A stretch of DNA of 64,000 nucleotides, taken from NCBI GenBank assembly GCA_018823325.1, contig JAHJIJ010000032.1, positions 62,001 to 126,000 of the forward strand, written 5' to 3'. Below are positions 1 to 5,635 of this stretch, piece after piece. The notes below the pieces were generated by a model, which worked only from the letters and a program-made list of their open reading frames with translations, searched no databases and was not told where the DNA came from. Each line of letters begins with the position of its first letter. Within the stretch, counting starts at the first letter, position 1. The stretch is from Alphaproteobacteria bacterium (lineage in GTDB: Bacteria > Pseudomonadota > Alphaproteobacteria > Sphingomonadales > Sphingomonadaceae). The position numbers and the translations under genes are program-made.

Positions 1-33
1 AGCTATGGTGATGCAAGCCTGCTGCTGCCCTGA
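1..33 (+). CDS. C-terminal end of a gene cut by the window edge
   Basis: Frame 1 reads SYGDASLLLP and then TGA at 31-33, converging on the DUF1489 gene whose stop begins at 43. Only ten residues are inside the window, so neither the family nor the function can be named. It could also be a chance open frame, but a coding end just before a convergent gene is the usual arrangement. Confidence 0.35.
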   Translation, partial: SYGDASLLLP

Positions 34-42
34 GTCGGTGGA

Positions 43-450
43 TTACAGCAGCCCGAGCCTGCCAAGATCGGCGGCCAACTGGTCCGGGAGCACGTCTGCG
101 CCCACGCCATCGCCCATATCCGCCGGCGCATCTTCCGCCGCAAGATAGCGCCAGCCCTGATGGGCGCGCTTGGGGCGGGGAATGACCGGGATCAGGCGCG
201 GCGCGAGGCGAATCCACTGCCGCCCATCCGGCCGCTCCTCAAAGCCCAACAGCGGGCTGCGGCCGATGATCTGATGAGCAAGAATCCAGTAGAGCGAGCC
301 GCCGGCCATCTCCTCATGCCGCTTGGGCAGATAGCGCGTGGTGAGCCGGGCCTCGCCGTCCTCCCCGGGCTGCGCATGACTCTCCAGCCAGGCGCGCAAT
401 GTGGCGGCGCTCTCCGACTGGAAGGCGATCTTGGTCATGTGGAGCGGCAT
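43..450 (-). CDS. DUF1489 family protein
   Basis: A 135-residue soluble protein of unknown function. It opens with MPLHMTKIAF and carries the conserved blocks TTRYLPKRHEEMAGGSLYW and RPKRAHQGWRYL that mark DUF1489, a family I know mainly from Alphaproteobacteria. There is no signal peptide or membrane segment. The length is normal for the family. It stands alone on the minus strand, and the next gene upstream is divergent. No role can be assigned from sequence beyond family membership. Confidence 0.85.
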   Translation of the reverse strand: MPLHMTKIAFQSESAATLRAWLESHAQPGEDGEARLTTRYLPKRHEEMAGGSLYWILAHQIIGRSPLLGFEERPDGRQWIRLAPRLIPVIPRPKRAHQGWRYLAAEDAPADMGDGVGADVLPDQLAADLGRLGLL

Positions 451-624
451 GGGGATGATCTAGGGCGTTGGGGAGAATTCGCAATGGTGGGCGTGCAGTC
501 AGACTTACCCGGTTCGTCAGCACGCGAGCGGCAAGTTGAAATAGGCGGCTATGGTGCCGAAGCGAGTACGGATAGATGCGAGACTGTTCCGTAACGGCAC
601 ATCAAGGAAAATCGAAGTTGTTTA

Positions 625-644
625 GTATATACAGTGATATATAC
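625..644. promoter_or_regulatory. AT-rich perfect inverted repeat upstream of the PEP-CTERM gene
   Basis: GTATATA (625-631) and TATATAC (638-644) are perfect 7-bp arms around a 6-base spacer. They lie about 55 bases before the start at 700, in an otherwise GC-rich stretch (451-699) that holds no gene. The position fits an operator or promoter element, which is inference. Confidence 0.4.
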
Positions 645-699
645 CATCCGATGACCGAGCCTCCATTCGTCGAGCCAATCGGTTGGAGGTCAAAGTTTA

Positions 700-1380
700 A
701 TGCCAAATTATCTATCTATCGCCGTGCGCGCTGCGCTGGCCCTCACTGCCGCTGCCGGTGTTGCGACCAGTGCCAACGCCGCCACCCTGATCGTGAACAA
801 CGGCATCTTGCAGGGCGCGACGGGCGTGGATGTCGACGGTACATTGTACGACGTCGCCTTCCGCGAAGGCACATGTGCGGGACTGTTCAACGGTTGCGAC
901 GAAGCAAGCGATTTCACTTTCACGAACGAGCAGAGTGCACGCCTGGCCGCGGATGCCTTGCGCAATCAGGTATTGATCGACGGACCCTTGGGCCAGTTTG
1001 ACGCCGACCCCTCAAAAACGGTTGGGTGCCCCAGCACGGGTGCCCCATGTGGAATCTACGTCCCTTACGGCGTCGCGCTCAATTTCTTCGGGGCAGAATC
1101 GCTTGTTCTCGCACAAGGCGTTGAGAACCGGAAACCCTTACCTGGGCCGGGGGGGACCAGTCGGGACTTTGACCGTCTCTTTAGCGGTAATTTCCCCAGC
1201 GATCTGACCAATGACTTGAGCATTCGCAGTTTTGCTGTGTTCAGCAGCGCTAGTCCGGTCGCGGCGGCAGTGCCTGAACCGGGCACCTGGGCGCTGATGA
1301 TCCTTGGCTTCGGTGCAGTCGGCGGGTCGATGCGTCGTCGTTCGGCCAAAGCTTCGCGAATGCGGCTGACTTACGCGTAG
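700..1380 (+). CDS. PEPxxWA-CTERM sorting domain protein
   Basis: A 226-residue exported protein with an N-terminal signal peptide (about residues 1-28, ending ATSANAA). Its C-terminal sorting signal begins VPEPGTWALMILGFG near residue 191 and is followed by a short hydrophobic helix and an RRR cluster. This is the PEPxxWA variant of PEP-CTERM, which is thought to be processed by an exosortase in the inner membrane and linked to exopolysaccharide. The mature part has four cysteines (GTCAGLFNGC and GCPSTGAPC) that could form disulfides, and no recognised enzymatic domain. The start is set by GGAGG at 685-689. No exosortase gene is nearby, so this is a stand-alone substrate. Confidence 0.88.
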   Translation: MPNYLSIAVRAALALTAAAGVATSANAATLIVNNGILQGATGVDVDGTLYDVAFREGTCAGLFNGCDEASDFTFTNEQSARLAADALRNQVLIDGPLGQFDADPSKTVGCPSTGAPCGIYVPYGVALNFFGAESLVLAQGVENRKPLPGPGGTSRDFDRLFSGNFPSDLTNDLSIRSFAVFSSASPVAAAVPEPGTWALMILGFGAVGGSMRRRSAKASRMRLTYA

Positions 1381-1396
1381 TCAATCTACCGACCGT

Positions 1397-1435
1397 AAAA
1401 AGCACATGGGCGTGGCGCTTGCGACGCCCATGTGC
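1397..1435 (-). terminator. Rho-independent terminator of the map operon
   Basis: A 12-bp perfect stem (1402-1413 with 1424-1435) and a 10-base loop. On the minus strand it is followed by five T residues (1401-1397), 54 bases after the map stop. Read on the plus strand the same hairpin lacks a T run, so it mainly serves map but also sits just after the PEP-CTERM gene. Confidence 0.8.
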
Positions 1436-1488
1436 GGTTGGGGCAATGGTTTGCGGCCAAGGTCTAGGCGATTGGTCGCTCAAATACC

Positions 1489-2262
1489 TCACGCCGCCAG
1501 CGGCGGCTGTTCATCGCGCCGCAGCGTCAGCACTTCGACACCGGTTTTCGTCACCGCAACGGTATGCTCGAACTGGGCCGAGAGCTTGCGGTCCTTGGTC
1601 ACCACGGTCCAGCCATCGCCTTGCGTCATCACGTTGCGGGTGCCCTGATTGAGCATCGGCTCGATGGTGAAGACCATGCCCTCGCGCAGTTTCAGGCCGG
1701 TGCCGGGGCGGCCGAAATTCATGACCTGCGGTTCCTCGTGCATTTCGTGCCCGATGCCGTGGCCGCAATAGTCCCGCACGACCGAGTAACCGTGCTTCTT
1801 CGCGTGACGCTCGATCGCGAAGCCGATGTCGCCCAGATGCGCGCCGGGCCGCACTTGCCGGATGCCCTGCCACATGGCTTGCTGAGCCACGCTGACCAGC
1901 CGGCGCGCGGCGGGTGGCACCGTGCCAACGAGATAGGTCTTGCTGCTGTCGGCAATGAAGCCGTTCTTCTCCAGCGTGATGTCGAGATTGATGATGTCGC
2001 CATCGCGGATGATCCGATCCGCATCCGGCACGCCGTGGCAGACCTCCTCGTTGATCGAGCAATTGAGCACATAGGCAAAGCCATATTGACCCTTGCTCGC
2101 CGGGCGGGCGGCAAGGTCATCGACGATGAAGCGCTCGACCAGATCATTGACTTGCATGGTTGAGCGGCCGACGAGATCCTGCTCGTCCAGCATCTCGAAC
2201 ACGGCGGCCAGCAACCGGCCAGAGATGCGCATCAGCGCGAGTTCGTCCCGCGTTTTCACCAT
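1489..2262 (-). CDS. map: Type I methionine aminopeptidase
   Basis: Removes the initiator methionine from nascent proteins in the cytoplasm using a dinuclear metal centre. The 257-residue chain shows the MetAP-I metal ligands: Asp in INLDITLEKNGF, Asp in IADSSKTYLV, His in GHGIGHEMHEEP, Glu in MVFTIEPMLNQG and the final Glu in SAQFEHTVAV. The length is normal for the family. The start lies one base beyond the stop of the ParD-like gene, so the two are cotranscribed and probably translationally coupled. A strong terminator follows at 1397-1435. Confidence 0.96.
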   Translation of the reverse strand: MVKTRDELALMRISGRLLAAVFEMLDEQDLVGRSTMQVNDLVERFIVDDLAARPASKGQYGFAYVLNCSINEEVCHGVPDADRIIRDGDIINLDITLEKNGFIADSSKTYLVGTVPPAARRLVSVAQQAMWQGIRQVRPGAHLGDIGFAIERHAKKHGYSVVRDYCGHGIGHEMHEEPQVMNFGRPGTGLKLREGMVFTIEPMLNQGTRNVMTQGDGWTVVTKDRKLSAQFEHTVAVTKTGVEVLTLRRDEQPPLAA

Positions 2263-2263
2263 G

Positions 2264-2464
2264 TCAGGCGGCCTGTGCGGTCGCGCAGTCCTGACGGTCC
2301 TTTTCCATCTTCACGATCTCGTTGAACGAGAGCGTGGGATTGGCCTCGGCCAGCATGCCGATCTTCATCCAGAATTCGGCCTGCGCATTGATGGATCGGC
2401 ACATGACGGCGCTCGCGCGGCGCGCTTCCTCGTGCAGTCCGTCCTCGATCTTGACCAGTCCCAT
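2264..2464 (-). CDS. ParD-like antitoxin-family protein
   Basis: A 66-residue protein starting MGLVKIEDGLHEEARRAS, with the motif SINAQAEFWMKIGMLAEANP. This matches the ParD_like family as I know it: a short ribbon-helix-helix-like N terminus followed by a helical tail. No RelE/ParE toxin gene is adjacent. Instead the stop lies one base before the map start. The longer open frame reaching 2554 overlaps the region of a 17-bp palindrome, and the family-conserved sequence begins only at 2464, so I take that start. A regulatory role such as autorepression of the map operon is inference. Confidence 0.75.
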   Translation of the reverse strand: MGLVKIEDGLHEEARRASAVMCRSINAQAEFWMKIGMLAEANPTLSFNEIVKMEKDRQDCATAQAA

Positions 2465-2485
2465 GAAATGCTCCGTAGATGAATA

Positions 2486-2502
2486 ATATACGGATCGTAT
2501 AT
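2486..2502. promoter_or_regulatory. Perfect palindrome, likely operator of the ParD-like/map operon
   Basis: ATATACG (2486-2492), spacer GAT, CGTATAT (2496-2502). The 7-bp arms are perfect, AT-rich against a GC-rich background, and end 22 bases upstream of the ParD-like ATG. ParD-type proteins usually bind such palindromes over their own promoter. The assignment here is inference. Confidence 0.55.
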
Positions 2503-2525
2503 GGTTCATATTCTGGCGAGTCAAA

Positions 2526-3956
2526 TCAGCCGGCCAGGCCCGCCATCGTCGCAAGCCCGAGGAACGCCAGGAAGCCCATCGAATCCGTGATGGTCGTCAC
2601 GAAGATGGAGGAGGCCACGGCAGGATCGATATCGAACCGCTCGAAGAGAATCGGCACGGCAACGCCGGCCACGCCGGCCGTGACGATGTTCACGACCATT
2701 GCTGCACCGATGACGCCGCCAAGCGCCATATCGCTGAAGAACAAGGCCACGCCGATGCCGAGGACGAGCGCGACGGTGGCGCCATTGAGCAGCGCGACGT
2801 AGAATTCTCGCAGGATCGTGCGCCAGGAATTCGAGGCGGTAATCTGATTGGTGGCGAGCGCGCGCACCGTGACCGCCATGGTTTGACTGCCGGCATTGCC
2901 GCCCACGCCCGCCACGATGGGCATGAGCGCGGCGAGAACCACCATGCCGGCGATCGTATCCTCAAATGAGGCAATGATGGTTGTGGCAACGAGGGCCGTC
3001 AGCAGATTGGAGAGCAGCCAGCGCACGCGCGCCTTGTAGCTCTCCATCACCGGCTCGTTGATGTCGCCCTCACCGGCACCCGAAAGGCGCAGGATGTCCT
3101 CGCCGGCCTCTTCCTGAATGATGTGGACGACGTCATCGACCGTGATCATGCCGACGAGGCGCCCGCCCGGATCGACCACGGCCGCTGAAATGAGCGCATA
3201 TTTCTGGAAGCGCAGGGCGACTTCTTCCTGATCCATGTCGACCGGGATCAGCGTCTGCTCGCGCTTCATCACGTCCGTCATGGCGATTTCGCGCGGGCAG
3301 CGCAGCACCCAGGAGAGCTGGCAGGAGCCGATCGGCCTGTGCGCGGCATCGACGACGAAGATCTCCCAGAAATCGGAGGTCAGATCGCCGGTATCGCGCA
3401 GGAAATCGATGGTCTGGCCGACCGTCCAGTGCTCGGGCACCGCGACGAGATCGCGCTGCATGAGGCGGCCGGCGGATTCCTCGGGATAGGCCAGCGCGCT
3501 CTCGATGGCGGCGCGGTCCTCCGGCTCCATCGCGTCGAGGACGGTCTGCTGATCCGCCGCATCGAGATCCTCGATGATGGCGACGGCGTCGTCGGTATCC
3601 AGCTCACCGGCCAGCTCCGCGAGCTGCTCAAGCTCGAGCGCTTCGACGACCGTATCGCGCACATAATCGTTGAGCTCGGACAGCACCTCGGCGCCGACCA
3701 GCGAGCCCAGCGCATGGACGAGGCCGGCGCGGCGATCTTCCGGCGTGAGCTCCAGCAAGTCGGCGATGTCGGCAGGGTGCAGCGGCTCGACCAGCGCGCG
3801 TGCCTCATCGTCGTGGCCAGCCTCGACTGCGCCGAGAACCGCGGAGACGAACTCCGGGCGAAGACGATCGTCCTCATCCAGATTGGTATCGACGAGCGCG
3901 TCTTCCTCCTCGGGAGGGATCGCGCCGGGCTGCGATGCGGCCTCGGTCTCGCTCAT
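2526..3956 (-). CDS. mgtE: MgtE-type magnesium transporter
   Basis: Inner-membrane Mg2+ channel of 476 residues. Domain order: acidic N-terminal superhelical MgtE_N domain (about 40-165, for example LHPADIADLLELTPEDR), two CBS domains (about 170-300), then about five membrane helices carrying the signature GVGGNAGSQTM. The cytoplasmic domains sense Mg2+ and gate the channel in this family. The start at 3956 is preceded by GGGAGG six bases upstream. An in-frame extension to 4265 lacks family sequence and is rejected. The gene stands alone, and its 5' leader contains two hairpins (see the regulatory entry). Confidence 0.95.
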   Translation of the reverse strand: MSETEAASQPGAIPPEEEDALVDTNLDEDDRLRPEFVSAVLGAVEAGHDDEARALVEPLHPADIADLLELTPEDRRAGLVHALGSLVGAEVLSELNDYVRDTVVEALELEQLAELAGELDTDDAVAIIEDLDAADQQTVLDAMEPEDRAAIESALAYPEESAGRLMQRDLVAVPEHWTVGQTIDFLRDTGDLTSDFWEIFVVDAAHRPIGSCQLSWVLRCPREIAMTDVMKREQTLIPVDMDQEEVALRFQKYALISAAVVDPGGRLVGMITVDDVVHIIQEEAGEDILRLSGAGEGDINEPVMESYKARVRWLLSNLLTALVATTIIASFEDTIAGMVVLAALMPIVAGVGGNAGSQTMAVTVRALATNQITASNSWRTILREFYVALLNGATVALVLGIGVALFFSDMALGGVIGAAMVVNIVTAGVAGVAVPILFERFDIDPAVASSIFVTTITDSMGFLAFLGLATMAGLAG

Positions 3957-4018
3957 GCGGCGCCTCCCTTTCCGGCGGCGGCCGCCACTGGCCACGCCTG
4001 CTCTCGATAATCGCTCCT

Positions 4019-4066
4019 TTTGCCCATGCACGGGGCAAATGCAACGCCATGCAGCCTTCCCATGGC
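4019..4066 (-). promoter_or_regulatory. Two hairpins in the leader region of mgtE
   Basis: Two compact inverted repeats: TTTGCCC (4019-4025) with GGGCAAA (4033-4039), and GCCATG (4046-4051) with CATGGC (4061-4066). Both lie 60-110 bases upstream of the mgtE start. They could fold in the mRNA leader or be protein-binding sites. I cannot match them to a known Mg2+ riboswitch. Confidence 0.3.
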
Positions 4067-4158
4067 GAATGCAGCCACTATAGGAGGCCGCTCCATTCCC
4101 CCGACCGCTCTCGCCCGCGTTGCGCATGCCGGGGCGGCAGAGACAAGGAGACTGCCCC

Positions 4159-4614
4159 ATGGCCGAACAGACCCTCACACTGACGCTGGACTCCGGCGAC
4201 GTCGTCATCCAGCTGCGCCCCGATCTGGCGCCCAAGCATGTCGAGCGCATCACCGCCCTCGCCAAGGACGGCTTCTATGACGGCGTGGTGTTCCACCGCG
4301 TGATCCCGGGCTTCATGGCACAGGGCGGCGACCCGACCGGCACCGGAATGGGCGGCTCCAAGCTCCCTGACCTGCCCGCCGAGTTCAACGCCGAGCCGCA
4401 TGTGCGCGGTGTGTGCTCAATGGCACGCAGCTCGAACCCGAACAGCGCCAACAGCCAGTTCTTCATCTGCTTCGATGACGCGACCTTCCTCGACCGCCAG
4501 TACACGGTGTGGGGCGTTGTGACCGAGGGCATGGAGCATGTCGACGCGCTGCCAAAGGGCGAGCCGCCGGCAAAGCCCGGCAAGATCGTCAAGGCGACGG
4601 TCAGCGAAGCGTAA
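4159..4614 (+). CDS. Peptidylprolyl isomerase, cyclophilin type
   Basis: A 151-residue single-domain cyclophilin that catalyses cis-trans isomerisation of prolyl bonds. It has no signal peptide, so it is probably cytoplasmic (PpiB-like). Visible active-site blocks are FHRVIPGFMAQGGDPTGTG, ANSQFFICF and VWGVVTEGMEHVD. The catalytic Arg (FHR) and the Gln/Phe positions are intact. The start at 4159 has AAGGAG eight bases upstream (4145-4150). It is monocistronic, followed by a hairpin at 4683-4721. Confidence 0.95.
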   Translation: MAEQTLTLTLDSGDVVIQLRPDLAPKHVERITALAKDGFYDGVVFHRVIPGFMAQGGDPTGTGMGGSKLPDLPAEFNAEPHVRGVCSMARSSNPNSANSQFFICFDDATFLDRQYTVWGVVTEGMEHVDALPKGEPPAKPGKIVKATVSEA

Positions 4615-4682
4615 GTCAGCTTTGCCTACGCGAATGTAATACTATCGCGGAACCTTCAAGTAAAACTGAACGCCAAGTGAAT

Positions 4683-4721
4683 GGCCCTGCTGTGTAGCGA
4701 TAATGCAACAGCAGGGCCTTT
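4683..4721 (+). terminator. Probable terminator after the cyclophilin gene
   Basis: An 11-bp perfect stem, GGCCCTGCTGT (4683-4693) with ACAGCAGGGCC (4708-4718), followed by only three T residues. It sits about 70 bases after the stop. The weak T run lowers certainty. Confidence 0.55.
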
Positions 4722-4852
4722 CCACAATTGCTCCACAATTCATTCGGGAACGGTTCATGTGGCCGAGCCATTTTAGGGGCCGTGATCGACGCAAGTTGAT
4801 TACGAAATAAGGACCAGATGAGTCCTGTTCAGTTAATAGAAGGTTCAGTGTT

Positions 4853-5404
4853 ATGAAAGCTTTTCCCCTCACCCTCGCCGTTGCTCTTGCAGCGGGTCTC
4901 TCGGCCCCGGCTCTGGCACAGGAAGCGCAGGGTCTTCAGCCCTATGTCGGCGTGATGGGCGGCCTGCACGACTTCGACAACAACCAGCCTGCTGGCGGTC
5001 CCCCGAGCGGCTATCGCGGCTGGGTCGCTGAAGGCGTTGCCGGCCTAAATTATGATCTCGGCCCCGTGGTCGTCGGTGCCGAAGGCAGCCTCGCCAAGGG
5101 CTTCGACAAGGACATCGACTGGGAATATGGCGCCGCGGGCCGTCTTGGCCTCAAGGCCGGCAAGGACAGCATGTTCTTCGCCAAGGTCGGCTACCAGTGG
5201 ACCCAGTTCAATGACAGCGCAGTGCCTGCCGTGAACACCGATCGCCACTATCATGGCGTGACCTATGGCGGCGGCGTGGAGCTCTCGCTGGCCGATCTGG
5301 GTAGCACGGCGGACACGAGCAACATCCGCCTGCGTGGTCAGGTCGATACGCGCGGCAACTTCGAGAGCTTCCGCCCGATGCTGGGTGTTGTCGCGAAGTT
5401 CTGA
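4853..5404 (+). CDS. Small outer-membrane beta-barrel protein
   Basis: A 183-residue protein with a clear signal peptide (residues 1-22, ending APALAQ). Alternating hydrophobic strands fill the rest, and the last residue is phenylalanine (GVVAKF), the usual BAM recognition ending. Glycine/tyrosine-rich strands such as GLNYDLGPVVVGAEGSL resemble eight-stranded opacity/OmpA-like barrels (porin family). No catalytic motif is visible. Function is unknown. A role in envelope integrity or surface adhesion is typical of the class but is inference. The gene is monocistronic with a strong terminator downstream. Confidence 0.82.
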   Translation: MKAFPLTLAVALAAGLSAPALAQEAQGLQPYVGVMGGLHDFDNNQPAGGPPSGYRGWVAEGVAGLNYDLGPVVVGAEGSLAKGFDKDIDWEYGAAGRLGLKAGKDSMFFAKVGYQWTQFNDSAVPAVNTDRHYHGVTYGGGVELSLADLGSTADTSNIRLRGQVDTRGNFESFRPMLGVVAKF

Positions 5405-5452
5405 TCGGGTTTGCCCCGTGGTCCGGTTGATCTGATCGGGCCGCACATCAAG

Positions 5453-5486
5453 AACGGCCGGGGCCCCTCTCCCCCGGCCGTTTTTT
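5453..5486 (+). terminator. Rho-independent terminator after the outer-membrane gene
   Basis: AACGGCCGGGG (5453-5463) pairs with CCCCGGCCGTT (5472-5482), and a T run extends to 5486. This is a classical intrinsic terminator 48 bases after the stop. Confidence 0.9.
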
Positions 5487-5515
5487 GTTGCGCGGACTAC
5501 GTGCCAGAAACCCCG

Positions 5516-5612
5516 CCCGTTCGCCCTGAGCTTGTCGCAGGGCTGCTGTTCTCTTCCGGCAGACGGAGAGAAGAAGGAAGGACGGCCCTTCGACAAGCTC
5601 AGGGCGAACGGG
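5516..5612. repeat. Paired inverted REP-like repeat
   Basis: A 28-base unit at 5516-5543 (CCCGTTCGCCCTGAGCTTGT and on) recurs inverted at 5585-5612, with one mismatch. The two can fold into a long hairpin between the outer-membrane gene and ppc, which are convergent. Related copies are at 36267-36356 and 61531-61558. Confidence 0.85.
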
Positions 5613-5635
5613 TGAGAGAGTCGTCGCGGGCTTGC

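Noticed and set aside
2264-2554. Classical ParD-ParE toxin-antitoxin pair
   Set aside because: No toxin-sized gene with RelE/ParE motifs is next to the ParD-like gene; the neighbours are map and mgtE.
4120-4158. Upstream extension of the cyclophilin gene
   Set aside because: The extra residues are not family-like, and AAGGAG is correctly placed only for the ATG at 4159.
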